Shown piece by piece: positions 7,619-17,147 of a stretch of DNA of 64,000 bases (its first letter is position 1; every line of letters starts with the position of its first letter). The position numbers and the translations under genes are program-made. The notes beneath the pieces were generated by a model. It had not been told where the DNA came from and did no database searches. It was given only the letters and a program-made list of their open reading frames with translations. This DNA is from Amycolatopsis orientalis DSM 40040 = KCTC 9412 (GTDB lineage: Bacteria; Actinomycetota; Actinomycetes; Mycobacteriales; Pseudonocardiaceae): NCBI RefSeq assembly GCF_000478275.1, contig NZ_ASJB01000051.1:1-64000 (forward strand), written 5' to 3'.

Positions 7619-10600
7619 TCACATGGTGTGGAACTTCTTGCCGGTCAGGGTGCCCACGAAACGCTGGAACATGCTCAGCGGCGACGAGTCGACGTTCGCC
7701 AGAGCCGGAACCTGCGCGGTCGGCATCGCCGGGGTGCCGCTCACCGCGGGCAGCGTGCCCGAGGTGGGGAGCTGCACCGGCAGCTTGCCGACCGGGAGGT
7801 TGCCCGCGGTGGGCAGGTTGCCGAGGCCGGGCAGCTGGCCGACCGGCAGGGCGCCGGCGGTGGGCAGCGCCGGAAGCTGCGCGAGCTTCGGAGCGTCCGC
7901 ACGAGCGGTGTCACCGGGCAGCGACGGAGCCTTCGGCAGCGCCGGGATACCGGGCAGAGCCGGGGTTCCGGGCAGCTCGGGCAGGTCGGACTTCGGCAGC
8001 TGAGCCGGGATGGTCCCCAGCTGCTTCAGCGCGGTCAGTCCGGCCAGCTGCACCGGCAGGGTGCCGACCTGGGGGCCGTCGGCGCGAGCGCCACCGATCG
8101 CCGGGGTGGTCGGCAGGGCGCCGGCACCGTTCAGCGACGGCACCGCGGGAGCCGCGGGCAGGGCGGCCGCACCGAACGGCAGCGCGGGCAGCGCGTCGAT
8201 CGGCATTTCCGAACCGACCGAGTCGGTGAAGGCGCGGGTGAACTCCTCGCCGTTGATCTCGGTGGAGTCTTCCGAGTTCTCTTCCGCGATGGCCAGCACC
8301 GGGATTTCGAGCTCGTTCAGCGGGATCACGAAGACGAACGGGTGGTGGAAGTTGAACCCGGAAAGGGCTTCTCCGCTGCCGTCCGTGATGCTGTCGCCAC
8401 CGGCCTGACCGGTGATCATGCTTTCCGCGTTCGTCTTGGAGACGCCGCCGGCCGCCGCGATGGCGTCGCCGAACACCTCCGGGTCGGCCGCGATCGGGAG
8501 GTCGAGGATGTCGCCCGAGAGCGATCCGTCGAGGCCCGAGGTCTCGACGGTCCCACCCGAAGTGGCGTCGATGGTGTCGGAGCCCTCGGCGGTCGCGATA
8601 CCGGCGGCCGAGATCGCGTCGTGCGTGACCGGCACCAGCGGCAGCGCCTGCACGCCGATGATGTTGCCCGCGACCGATCCGCCGTCACCGTTGGTGGTGG
8701 CGTCGCCGCCGGCCGCCGACATGACGTCGTTCAGGCTGTTGCCCTTGGCGATACCCGCACCGGCGATGCCGTGCCCGGTCACCGGGACCGCGCCACCGAT
8801 CGGCGTCTGGACGATGTTCCCGGCGAGCGCGCCTTCCTCACCGTTGGCGGTGGCGTCGCCACCGGCCGACGAGTCGGTCAGGTTCGAGCCCTCGCCCGAC
8901 GCGATTCCGCCCAGCACCGCGGCGAAGTTGTGCGCCTGCACCGGCAGGGAGACCGGGCCGTAGACCAGGTTGCCCGCGCCCGCGCCACCGTCACCGGTCG
9001 CGTGGACGTCGCCGCCCGCGTTGGACGTGGTGTCGCCGTCGGCGCCACCGTGGCCCTGACCGATGAACGCGCCACCGATCCCGAACGCCTGCACCGGCAG
9101 CGAAACCGGCACGGTGCCCAGGTTGGAGCTCAGGAAGCCGTTGTCGTCGTTGGTGTTCCCACCGCCGCCACCGGAGATGACCTTGGTCTCGTCGGCCGAG
9201 CCGGAGCCCTGGCCGATGAAGGAGCCACCGACGCCGAAGATCTCGACCGGGCCCGCGACCGGGACCTGGACGACGTTGCCGGAACCGGACGAGTCGTCGC
9301 CCGTGGTGCCGTCGTACCCGCCGGCGGTCACGGTCTTCGTCTCGGTCGCCTCGGCGACGGCCTGGCCGATGTGCGAGCCACCGACGCCGTAGACCTCGGG
9401 GGCCAGCGCGGCCTGGGTGTTGACGATGTTCCCGGCGAGGGTGGAGTCCTCACCGGTGGTGTGGCTGCCGTTGCCCGCGTTGGCGTCGACGGTGTTCTCG
9501 CACGACGTGGCGGAGACGTTGCCGATGTAGGTGCCCGCGATGCAGGTCACCTCGACCGGGGCGGCCACGGCCGGGTCGACGATGTTGCCGCCACCCGCGG
9601 AGCCCTCGCCCTCGGAGCTGACGAAGCCACCGGCGTCGACGACGCTGGACTGGCTGGTGCCGCCGTCCTTGCCGGTGTTCGCGAGGCCGATCCAGCTGGC
9701 GGCCACGCCGCCGACGTTCGCCACGTCCGCGGTCTGCGGCACGATCGCGTTACCCGCGACGGCCGAGTCCTCGCCGGAGGTCTGGACGTAGCTGGGGACG
9801 TTGCTCCAGCCGGGCGTGGTGTCGCCGGCCTGCGCGTCCGCGGACGAGCTGCTGTTGGAGTTCGCGAGCGAACCCCACGCGGCCGCCGCGTTGTCGTTGA
9901 ACTTCACCGGGAGGGCGATCGGCACCGCGCCGACGTTGCCGCCGAGGGCGCTGTCGTCACCGTCGGTCTCGACCCAGCCGCCGGAGGTGGCGTCGGTCTC
10001 GGCCTCGTAGCCGGAGCTGTTGGCGTTGCCGATGATCCAGGAGGCGGCGTTGCCGGTGACCTGGACCGGGGTGGCGAACTGACCGGCCAGCACGTTGCCG
10101 GAAAGGGCGGAGCCCTCGCCGTCGGTGGTGATGTTGCCGGTCTCGGTGGTGCTCTGGCTGGCGGAACCGCCGACCACGCGGCCGGTGCCACCGGCGAGCC
10201 CGCCGCCGTTGCCGGCGATCTGGATGGGCAGCGCCCAGTCGAGGGACACGACGTTCCCGGCGAGGCTGGAGTCCTCACCGGTGGTCTCGACGTCCTGGTT
10301 GTGCGACCAGGTCTGGTCGTGCGTCCCACCCTCGACCTCGGCGTCGCCGATCACGCCGATGGCGTTGTCGACGATCTGGATCGGGACGACGACGTCGCCC
10401 ACGACCTTGTTGCCCTTGAGGATGTCGTCCGTGGTGGTGAACCCACCACCGGTCAGCCCACCGCTGACCTGACGGGCCGAGTCCTTGGCGGCCAGCGGCG
10501 CGGGGACGGCGCCCTTGCTGGAGAGCTGGGGCAGCCCCCCGCCGATGCCGTCGGTGCTGCCACCGGGCGACGAAGCCGAGTCCAGCGCGTCCGAGACGGG

Positions 10601-10837
10601 CTTGGTGACGGCCTTGGTGCTGACTTCACCCTTGTAGCCGGGGAGGTCGGCCTGGCCGAGGGGCGTGCCAACGGCGTTGTTGTCGATCTCGATGGGAACG
10701 GTGACGTTCGCGTCGAGCGGGGAGGCCGGGGTGTCGGGGTTGACCTGTTCGTCAGCCGAGGCGATGCCGGTGCCCAGCATCAACAACCCACCCGTGACCA
10801 ACGCGGTCTGGAGTCCGCGCTTTGCCCAGGATTGCAT
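7619..10837 (-). CDS. Giant secreted chaplin-like repeat protein
   Basis: The protein has 1,072 residues from the ATG at 10837, chosen because AAGGAG lies nine bases before it; longer starts at 10855 and 10897 are in frame. A signal peptide (MQSWAKRGLQTALVTGGLLM...ASA) is followed by about 14 repeats of roughly 51 residues with the pattern (S/A)LxGN(V/I)VxxPVxxPVxVxGxxxxxIGxAxxxxxxTxxAGGxxxTxGEDS. The core GNVVQVPVAGPVEIFG is close to the chaplin domain. Chaplins carry a Cys pair, and only one repeat here retains it (PVEVTCIAGTYIGNVSATSC); the others have Gly, Asn or His. The last 200 residues are Pro/Leu-rich (LPxxPxLP). It probably forms a beta-rich, possibly amyloid-like cell-surface layer. 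It is next to another secreted protein gene. No sorting signal is visible. Confidence 0.8.
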   Translation of the reverse strand: MQSWAKRGLQTALVTGGLLMLGTGIASADEQVNPDTPASPLDANVTVPIEIDNNAVGTPLGQADLPGYKGEVSTKAVTKPVSDALDSASSPGGSTDGIGGGLPQLSSKGAVPAPLAAKDSARQVSGGLTGGGFTTTDDILKGNKVVGDVVVPIQIVDNAIGVIGDAEVEGGTHDQTWSHNQDVETTGEDSSLAGNVVSLDWALPIQIAGNGGGLAGGTGRVVGGSASQSTTETGNITTDGEGSALSGNVLAGQFATPVQVTGNAASWIIGNANSSGYEAETDATSGGWVETDGDDSALGGNVGAVPIALPVKFNDNAAAAWGSLANSNSSSSADAQAGDTTPGWSNVPSYVQTSGEDSAVAGNAIVPQTADVANVGGVAASWIGLANTGKDGGTSQSSVVDAGGFVSSEGEGSAGGGNIVDPAVAAPVEVTCIAGTYIGNVSATSCENTVDANAGNGSHTTGEDSTLAGNIVNTQAALAPEVYGVGGSHIGQAVAEATETKTVTAGGYDGTTGDDSSGSGNVVQVPVAGPVEIFGVGGSFIGQGSGSADETKVISGGGGGNTNDDNGFLSSNLGTVPVSLPVQAFGIGGAFIGQGHGGADGDTTSNAGGDVHATGDGGAGAGNLVYGPVSLPVQAHNFAAVLGGIASGEGSNLTDSSAGGDATANGEEGALAGNIVQTPIGGAVPVTGHGIAGAGIAKGNSLNDVMSAAGGDATTNGDGGSVAGNIIGVQALPLVPVTHDAISAAGIATAEGSDTIDATSGGTVETSGLDGSLSGDILDLPIAADPEVFGDAIAAAGGVSKTNAESMITGQAGGDSITDGSGEALSGFNFHHPFVFVIPLNELEIPVLAIAEENSEDSTEINGEEFTRAFTDSVGSEMPIDALPALPFGAAALPAAPAVPSLNGAGALPTTPAIGGARADGPQVGTLPVQLAGLTALKQLGTIPAQLPKSDLPELPGTPALPGIPALPKAPSLPGDTARADAPKLAQLPALPTAGALPVGQLPGLGNLPTAGNLPVGKLPVQLPTSGTLPAVSGTPAMPTAQVPALANVDSSPLSMFQRFVGTLTGKKFHTM

Positions 10838-11043
10838 GGGGTTTTTCTCCTTCATTTCGGGTTCCCTTTCGGGTTCAAGGAGGTGCCCTCGATCCATGTC
10901 GAGTGAGTGGCACCAGAGGGGGGTGGAGCGACTGCGGGCGCGAAAAAGCGCACCGCCGTTTCGCGGGGATCAGGAGCGGACGCGAAGCCAAGCCCGGAAT
11001 CGGGAGGCGTAGGGCGCGTCGGCTACCCCGCGGAGGGAGGTGT

Positions 11044-12063
11044 TCAGTCGGGAGTGACGCCGGGCTGCGAGCCCGGGGTGAGCGGCATGTACCGCGTACC
11101 GGCCAGCGTGGTGCCGGCCAGGGAACGCTCGACGGCGGAGGCGACCCAGGCGGGGACGCCATAGGTCAGGCCGTCGAGGTGACCACCGGGGGCGTTGCCG
11201 CCGCCGGGGACAGTCGGGATGGACGGCGCGACGGGAAGCGGCGCCGGGGTGAGCGGACGCGGGAAGTCACCGTGGTGACCGTCGCGCGCCGGAGCGTCCT
11301 CGACCTGATCGAAGGCACCGTGCTGCTGCACGAAGGCCGGCATCGGGAGGACGGTCTCGGAGGAAGCGGGGAACTGGGTCATGGCCAGCTGGGCGAAGTC
11401 GGTGACCTGTTCGCCGGCGCCGCCGGTCTCCAGCGGGGACCTCGGGTCGAGCGGAACGCCACCGACCGGGATCTCCGGGATGAGGTCGCCGTGTCCGTTC
11501 GGGTCGAGGAGTTCCCAGACCTTGCGACCGAAGTCGGGCGACGGGGCGAAGGTCTCGTCCAGCACCTGGCGGGTGTCCTGCGGCTTGCGCACGATGTGCT
11601 CGACAGCCCCGAGGGTCCGCTCGGTGGGGGTGATCACCACGTTGTCGGCGAAATCGGTGACGGCGTCGCTGACGCGGGTGGAGGTTTCGTGCTCGTCGGC
11701 GCGGATGTCGCCGCAGTGGTGCTTCGCGGGAGCGGGCTTGTCGTCGCCCGGCATCGACCACGTGGTGGCTTCCTGGTGACGGTCGCCGCACATCGCGCCC
11801 GCCACCTCGCCGGCGAACTTCGAGGTACCGCGGGACACGTCGGTCAGCCCGGCCGTGGTGGCGTCGGTGACCGGGGTGACGCTCGTTCCGGGAGTGGAGA
11901 TCACCGGAGCGGAGGGGACGACGTCGGCGGAAGCGGAGGCGTCGGAAACGCACCAGGCCGCGGCGGAACCGGCGACGGCGCCGCCGAGGACGAACAGCGC
12001 ACGCGAAGCGAGACGGCCGAAGCGCGCCGCGCCCCGCCCCTCGTTCTTCGCCGCGTTCGTCAC
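11044..12063 (-). CDS. Secreted or membrane-anchored protein of unknown function
   Basis: The 339-residue protein starts at the GTG at 12063, preceded by GAAGGAG. After a basic N-terminus, a hydrophobic segment (LASRALFVLGGAVAGSAAAW) ends near SASA, consistent with a signal peptide. The mature part has one Cys pair region (AMCGDRHQE ... HHCGDIRAD), an acidic/helical middle and a Pro-rich tail ending in LTPGSQPGVTPD. No known domain is recognised. It lies 206 bp upstream of the chaplin-like repeat gene on the same strand, so the two may be co-expressed as cell-surface components. Confidence 0.7.
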   Translation of the reverse strand: MTNAAKNEGRGAARFGRLASRALFVLGGAVAGSAAAWCVSDASASADVVPSAPVISTPGTSVTPVTDATTAGLTDVSRGTSKFAGEVAGAMCGDRHQEATTWSMPGDDKPAPAKHHCGDIRADEHETSTRVSDAVTDFADNVVITPTERTLGAVEHIVRKPQDTRQVLDETFAPSPDFGRKVWELLDPNGHGDLIPEIPVGGVPLDPRSPLETGGAGEQVTDFAQLAMTQFPASSETVLPMPAFVQQHGAFDQVEDAPARDGHHGDFPRPLTPAPLPVAPSIPTVPGGGNAPGGHLDGLTYGVPAWVASAVERSLAGTTLAGTRYMPLTPGSQPGVTPD

Positions 12064-12342
12064 TCGGTCTCCTTCTCGCTTCGGTGTGCCGGTTCGTCGT
12101 TGCGGCACCGACATAAGCAAAGTGGGGACGGCCCGCGCATCCTCGGAGCACCTTGATGGCACGATCGTGTGAAGAACACAGGGTGTAGCCCGAGATGACG
12201 ATAAGTGATCACCGCTGGCGGGACCCGGTTACTTCTGAGTCGACCGAACGGCGGTGTGTCAAGCGTCGCTTCGGGGGAATCCGACCCTGGCGCGTTGCCC
12301 TGAATGCTCAAGAACGTCGCCCGGGACCGATACGGTGAGCCG

Positions 12343-13548
12343 GTGAGCGAGCCCCAGCGCAAGCAGCCGGAATTCGATCCGGCGAACCCGTTCCTCTCCG
12401 AGTCCACCGAAGACGTCACCAACCTGGTCCCTCGCGGCCTGCGGATCGGCGCGGCGTTGTCGTGGCGTTTCATCGTGGTGATCGCCGCGCTCTACGTCAT
12501 CGTGTTCCTGATCGGCTACCTGTCGGTGGTCGTCATCCCGCTGTCGATCGCGCTGCTGCTCGCCGCGCTGCTCGCACCGGCGGTCTCCAAGCTGACGGCG
12601 CTGAAGTTCCCGCGCGGGCTGGCGGCCGGGATCGTGCTGATCGCCGGGCTCGCGGTACTCGGCGGGCTGCTGACGTTCGTCGTCGCGCAGTTCTCCTCCG
12701 GGCTCCCGGAACTGCAGAAGCAGCTGACGGAGAGCCTCAACCAGATCAAGGTGTGGCTCATCGACGGCCCACTGCACCTGCGCCAGGAGCAGATCCAGGA
12801 GTTCATCAACCAGGCGATCGGCTTCCTGCAGAACAACCAGGCGTCGATCACCACCACGGCGCTCACCACGGCCGGCACCGTCGGCGAGATCGTCACCGGC
12901 TTCATCCTGACCCTGTTCATCCTCATCTTCTTCCTCTCCGGCGGGGAGCAGATCTGGAAGTTCCTGGTCCTCGGCGTACCCGGCCGCGTGCGGGACCGGG
13001 TCGACGTCGCCGGGCGCCGCGGGTTCGCCTCGCTGGTCAGTTACGTGCGCGCGACGGCGGCGGTGGCCGTGGTCGACGCGGTCGGCATCGGCGTCGGGCT
13101 GGCGATCGTCGGCGTGCCGCTGGTGATCCCGCTGGCGACGCTGGTCTTCCTCGGCGCCTTCATCCCGATCATCGGCGCCGTGATCGCCGGCGCGGTCGCC
13201 GTGCTGATCGCGCTGGTGACGAAGGGCGTCGTCGGCGCGCTGATCGTGCTGGCCATCGTCATCGGCGTCATGCAGCTGGAAAGCCACGTGCTGCAGCCGA
13301 TCCTGCTCGGCCGCGCGGTCAAGCTGCATCCGCTCGCGGTGGTGCTCGCGATCACCGCCGGTCTCGTGGCCGCCGGGATCGCCGGCGCGCTGCTGTCGGT
13401 GCCGCTGCTCGCGGTGCTGAACGCCGGTATCCGGTCGCTGCTGCACGAACGCGATCCCGATCCCGCCGAGGTCGACGTCCTGCGGGATCAGGCGGCGCAA
13501 CCGAACGATCAGGGCTCACCGGACGAAGAGGCCAAAGCCAAGCCGTGA
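12343..13548 (+). CDS. AI-2E family permease (PerM/TqsA type)
   Basis: The 401-residue membrane protein has about eight hydrophobic segments arranged as in the AI-2E transporter family: an N-terminal pair (FIVVIAALYVIVFLIGYLSV, VVIPLSIALLLAALLAPAV), a long amphipathic extracellular region (about residues 120-190) and a C-terminal group with GVMQLESHVLQPILLGRAVKLHPL, the family signature. The substrate is unknown; many members are not autoinducer transporters but act as ion antiporters. Start GTG 12343 (VSEPQRKQPEFD) is chosen by family likeness; an ATG at 12304 is also in frame. Its stop codon overlaps the GTG of the histidine kinase (GTGA), suggesting translational coupling. Confidence 0.85.
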   Translation: MSEPQRKQPEFDPANPFLSESTEDVTNLVPRGLRIGAALSWRFIVVIAALYVIVFLIGYLSVVVIPLSIALLLAALLAPAVSKLTALKFPRGLAAGIVLIAGLAVLGGLLTFVVAQFSSGLPELQKQLTESLNQIKVWLIDGPLHLRQEQIQEFINQAIGFLQNNQASITTTALTTAGTVGEIVTGFILTLFILIFFLSGGEQIWKFLVLGVPGRVRDRVDVAGRRGFASLVSYVRATAAVAVVDAVGIGVGLAIVGVPLVIPLATLVFLGAFIPIIGAVIAGAVAVLIALVTKGVVGALIVLAIVIGVMQLESHVLQPILLGRAVKLHPLAVVLAITAGLVAAGIAGALLSVPLLAVLNAGIRSLLHERDPDPAEVDVLRDQAAQPNDQGSPDEEAKAKP

Positions 13549-14711
13549 CCGATACCCCGCTCTGGCGCGCCGTTTCGGCACTGGGCACGCGGGACCCGGC
13601 CACTCCGCTGTGGCGCGGGGTGATCGTGCTTCGCGTGACGACGCTGCTCTTCGCGCTGGGCTCGTTCATCGTCCACTACGACGGCTACGCGAAGCAGTGG
13701 CTCGCGTGGACCGCGTTCGGCGTGATGGCGGCGTGGACGGTGCTCAGCAGCGTGTTCTACGCGCGGCCGTCGAGCCGCTGGCCGTGGCTGGTCTGCGTCG
13801 ACCTCGCGCTGACCGTCGTCCTCATGTTCACCTCGGCGTGGATCCTGACCACCGCGCAGTTCGACGCCAACACCCCGCTCATCACGACGGTGTGGGCGGC
13901 GGTCCCGCCCGCGGCCGCCGGGACGCGGTTCGGCGCGCTCGGCGGGGTACTCGCGGGGCTGGTGGTCTCGGTGGTCACCGGGCTGGTGCGCTGGCGGTTC
14001 GACGTCGACGTCGCGCGGGACGGCTTCCTGCTGACCGCGAGCGGGTTCGTGATCGGGCTGGCCGCGACCATGGCCCGCCGCTCGGCCGACGCGCTGACCA
14101 GGGCGTTGCGCATGGAAGCCGCGACGGCGGAACGGGAGCGGCTCGCCCGCTCGATCCACGACAGCGTCCTCCAGGTGCTCGCGCGGGTGCGCAAACGCGG
14201 CGCCGAATTCGGCGGGGAGGCGGCCGAGCTGGCGAAACTGGCCGGTGAGCAGGAGATCGCGCTGCGGGCGCTGGTCACCACCGAGCCGACGCGCCCCAGC
14301 GAGAACGGGACCACCGACCTCCGGGCGGCACTGCAGTTGCTCGCGACGCCGTCGGTGCAGGTCTCGACGCCCGCCGGTGAGGTCCAGCTGCCCGAGCACG
14401 TGACCGCGGAACTGGTCGCGGTGGCCCGCGAAGCGCTGTTGAACGTGGAAAAGCATGCCGGTCCCGAAGCACATGCCTGGGTGCTGCTGGAGGACCTCGG
14501 CACCGAGGTCGTGGTCAGCGTTCGCGACGACGGTCCCGGAATCGCACCCGGTGTGGTGGAACGCGCGACGGCCGAGGGACATCTAGGTATCGCGGAGTCC
14601 ATCAAGGGACGCGTGCGGGATCTGGGCGGCAGCGTCGCCCTCGACACCGCACCGGGCCAGGGCACGGAATGGGAAGTCAAGGTGCCAGTCGCGGCGAGGG
14701 GAAAGCGATGA
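13545..14711 (+). CDS. Sensor histidine kinase (MacS/DesK-like, NarL partner)
   Basis: The 388-residue membrane kinase has four to five N-terminal TM segments without a large external domain (residues 20-180), then the dimerisation helix with phosphoacceptor His205 in RLARSIHDSVLQVL, and a HATPase_c domain with the N-box AREALLNVEKHAG and G-box VRDDGPGIAPG. This layout is the MacS-type family that pairs with LuxR/NarL regulators, as here. It starts at a GTG overlapping the permease stop and ends overlapping the regulator start (ATGA), so three genes form one coupled operon. The signal is probably membrane or cell-envelope state. Confidence 0.9.
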   Translation: MTDTPLWRAVSALGTRDPATPLWRGVIVLRVTTLLFALGSFIVHYDGYAKQWLAWTAFGVMAAWTVLSSVFYARPSSRWPWLVCVDLALTVVLMFTSAWILTTAQFDANTPLITTVWAAVPPAAAGTRFGALGGVLAGLVVSVVTGLVRWRFDVDVARDGFLLTASGFVIGLAATMARRSADALTRALRMEAATAERERLARSIHDSVLQVLARVRKRGAEFGGEAAELAKLAGEQEIALRALVTTEPTRPSENGTTDLRAALQLLATPSVQVSTPAGEVQLPEHVTAELVAVAREALLNVEKHAGPEAHAWVLLEDLGTEVVVSVRDDGPGIAPGVVERATAEGHLGIAESIKGRVRDLGGSVALDTAPGQGTEWEVKVPVAARGKR

Positions 14712-15367
14712 CCGGTGATCCTCAGGTGTCGGTGATGGTCGTCGACGACCATCCGATGTGGCGGGACGGGGTCGCCCGCGACCTGACCGAGCACGGCTTC
14801 GACGTGCGAGCCACCGCGCCGGACGCGCCCGCCGCGGTGCGGATCGCGCGGACGGTCCGGCCGGACGTCGTGCTGATGGACCTGAACCTCGGGGAGACTT
14901 CGGGCGTCGACGCGACCCGCGAGATCACCGCGGAGCTGCCGTCGACCAAGGTGCTGGTGCTGTCGGCGAGCGGCGAACACAGCGACGTCCTCGAAGCGGT
15001 CAAGGCCGGGGCGTCCGGTTACCTGGTCAAATCGGCGTCGGCGAGCGAACTGGTGGACGCGGTCAAGCGGACCGCCGCCGGGGATCCGGTGTTCACCGCC
15101 GGTCTCGCCGGGCTCGTGCTCGGCGAATACCGCCGCATGGCCGACGCACCGGACGACGGGCCCGCCCCGCCGCGGCTGACCGAACGCGAGACCGACGTCC
15201 TGCGCCTGGTCGCGAAGGGGATGACGGCGCGGCAGATCGCCGAGAAACTCGTGCTCTCGCATCGGACGGTGGAGAACCACGTCCAGTCGACGCTGCGGAA
15301 ACTCCAGCTGCACAACCGCGTCGAACTCGCCCGCTACGCCATCGAGCACGGGCTCGACGAGGAGTAG
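14708..15367 (+). CDS. LuxR/NarL family response regulator
   Basis: The 219-residue protein has a receiver domain with acidic pocket VVDDH, phosphoacceptor Asp58 in VVLMDLNLGE, and conserved Thr/Lys positions (VLSAS, GYLVKSAS). The C-terminal LuxR-type helix-turn-helix begins at LTERETDVLRLVAKGMTARQIAEKLVLSHRTVENHVQ. It overlaps the upstream kinase by ATGA and so is its cognate partner. Targets are not evident. The stop is one base from the convergent lipoprotein gene. Confidence 0.93.
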   Translation: MTGDPQVSVMVVDDHPMWRDGVARDLTEHGFDVRATAPDAPAAVRIARTVRPDVVLMDLNLGETSGVDATREITAELPSTKVLVLSASGEHSDVLEAVKAGASGYLVKSASASELVDAVKRTAAGDPVFTAGLAGLVLGEYRRMADAPDDGPAPPRLTERETDVLRLVAKGMTARQIAEKLVLSHRTVENHVQSTLRKLQLHNRVELARYAIEHGLDEE

Positions 15368-15368
15368 T

Positions 15369-16436
15369 TCAGCCCTGGGCGACGGTCACCACCGACCGGT
15401 TCCGCTCGGCGGGCAAGGGCGTTTTGACGACGGTCCACTGTGGACGATCGAGGCGCCAGCTCGCGACGACGTCGGTGGTGAGCACCAGGGCGTCGTCCTC
15501 GGTCCATTCGAGCGCGACCTGCTTGAGCGGGGTCGCGATCGGCATCGCGGGCGCGTGCGTCCAGGTCAGCGTGTCGAGGGCGAGCACCCAGACGTCGGCG
15601 GCCTGCGTCGCCGTCCCCGCCCAGGCGGGATCGCCGAACAGCACGGCGACCTTGTAGCCATCGCGGCTCGGCACCACCGGGCCCGGCGTGCCGTTGGCCA
15701 CCGGCCGTTCGAGCGGCGTGCGCTGATCGTTGCGCAGGTCGAGCACGGAGAACCTGGTCAGCTCGGCGAGCAGCAACCGGTCCTTGGTGATCGCGAGTAC
15801 CCGGGGGAACTGGTGCACGGCGCGGCCGGTGGCGGGGTCGATCAGCACGTCCTCGGCGCTGGCCGTCCCGCTGTTCACCGTGATCAGCAGACCCTTCGGG
15901 ACCTCTTGCCGAACAGCCGTCGTGCAGCTCGCCGGACGGCCGCGGTCGCGTTCGGCGCCGAGCAGGGAGACGTACTGGAGGCGGCACAGGTCGTCGCCGT
16001 CGTCGCGGATCAGCCAGACACCGGTTTCGTCGGCGGACGGGGCGACGCTGCGCGCTTTCCCCAGCCGCCACGGCTGATTCTTCGGATCCCCGTAGACGAA
16101 CACCTCGGACGGCTCCAGGCACGAGGGCCCGCAGCGGGCGGCCGACAGCACGACCGGGAACTTGCCGACCCGGAGGACTTCGTTGACCCTGTCCCCGCCG
16201 GGAGCGCCCGGGAGCGGAGTGGTGGCGCCGGTGGCGGGATCGAGCACCGAAGCCGGAGAAGTCGACATGACCAGGCGAAAACCTGCGAAGTCCACGGGTT
16301 CGCCTTCGACGCGCGACGGAGGCGGGGTCGTCGGCTTGGGAGGAGGCTGCGGAGGCTGGGCGTCCACGGTGCAACCGGCCAGCAGAAGGAACGCCGCCAC
16401 CAGGACGGCACCGGGGTGAAATGCGGGTCTGTTCAG
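15369..16436 (-). CDS. Predicted lipoprotein, beta-propeller-like
   Basis: The protein is about 355 residues, with a lipoprotein signal peptide (hydrophobic VLVAAFLLLAGC, lipobox LAGC) followed by a Pro-rich stretch and then a segment with repeating short beta-like elements (VLDPATGATTPLPG, LIDPATGRAVHQF, VLDLRNDQRTPLE). This is reminiscent of TolB/WD-like propellers. The start is odd: the frame has no ATG/GTG/TTG before the hydrophobic core except GTG at 16400, which would leave too short a leader. A CTG at 16436, with GGGGAA eight bases upstream, gives a full signal peptide (LNRPAFHPGA...). Divergent from the DUF1707 gene 48 bp away. Function unknown; likely anchored outside the membrane. 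Confidence 0.75.
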   Translation of the reverse strand: MNRPAFHPGAVLVAAFLLLAGCTVDAQPPQPPPKPTTPPPSRVEGEPVDFAGFRLVMSTSPASVLDPATGATTPLPGAPGGDRVNEVLRVGKFPVVLSAARCGPSCLEPSEVFVYGDPKNQPWRLGKARSVAPSADETGVWLIRDDGDDLCRLQYVSLLGAERDRGRPASCTTAVRQEVPKGLLITVNSGTASAEDVLIDPATGRAVHQFPRVLAITKDRLLLAELTRFSVLDLRNDQRTPLERPVANGTPGPVVPSRDGYKVAVLFGDPAWAGTATQAADVWVLALDTLTWTHAPAMPIATPLKQVALEWTEDDALVLTTDVVASWRLDRPQWTVVKTPLPAERNRSVVTVAQG

Positions 16437-16484
16437 GGTATTTCCCCGATCTCGCGGGTGAGATCCGGTTCTACCATTCCAGGC

Positions 16485-17147
16485 ATGGGCGAGGAAGAGC
16501 AGTCGACGACCGAGACCAAGCCGTTGAGCGGACGGGACATCCGGGTCTCGGACGCGGAACGCGAGCACGTCGTCGAGGTGCTGCAGAAGGCGATCGGCCT
16601 CGGGATGCTGAACCTCGACGAGTTCACCGAGCGCACCGACCGCGCCCTCGCGTCCAAGACCCGCGGTGAGCTGAACGCGGTGCTCACGGATCTGCCCGGT
16701 CTGACGCATCCCGAAGCGGCGATGATTCCGCGTCAGCAGCAGAATCCGTGGGCCCCGCCGCGACAGCAGTACGCCTATGGGCCGTCCGGGCAGGTCATGG
16801 AGCTCAACGGCAAGTACTCGGCGTTGCAGCGCGACGGGAACTGGCTGGTCCCGGAGTCGATGGTGGTCCGGAACAAGTACGGCGCCACGAAACTGGACTT
16901 CTCCCAGGCCGAGATCCAGCATCCGGTGGTGTACATCGAACTGCAGGTCAAATGGGGTTCGGTGGAGATCACCATCCCCGAGAGCGGCGCCGTCGACACG
17001 AACTCGATCACCGACATCAAGTTCGGCAGCTTCGACGACCGGACCCGCTCGAACGGCCGCCCCGGCACGCCCCGGTTCGTCATCACCGGGCGCGTGCACG
17101 GGGGAGCGCTGATCATCAAGTACCCGCGGCGGGGTTTCTTCGGTTAG
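16485..17147 (+). CDS. DUF1707 domain-containing protein
   Basis: The 220-residue protein has an N-terminal DUF1707 module (RDIRVSDAEREHVVEVLQKAIGLGMLNLDEFTERTDRALASKTRGEL), a SHOCT-like helical domain common in actinobacteria. The C-terminal part is predicted beta-rich (about residues 110-215), resembling the cell-wall-active antibiotic response domain seen in related proteins. No TM segment is present, so it is probably cytosolic. Exact function is unknown; the domain is often linked to envelope stress. It overlaps the convergent MFS gene by four bases. Confidence 0.88.
   Translation: MGEEEQSTTETKPLSGRDIRVSDAEREHVVEVLQKAIGLGMLNLDEFTERTDRALASKTRGELNAVLTDLPGLTHPEAAMIPRQQQNPWAPPRQQYAYGPSGQVMELNGKYSALQRDGNWLVPESMVVRNKYGATKLDFSQAEIQHPVVYIELQVKWGSVEITIPESGAVDTNSITDIKFGSFDDRTRSNGRPGTPRFVITGRVHGGALIIKYPRRGFFG

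Noticed and set aside
7517..10906. Open frame of 1,129 codons on the plus strand opposite the chaplin-like gene
   Set aside because: It is the complement of the repeat-protein gene. Its translation is a compositional Arg/Gly/Val-rich string without domains, start signals or signal peptide.
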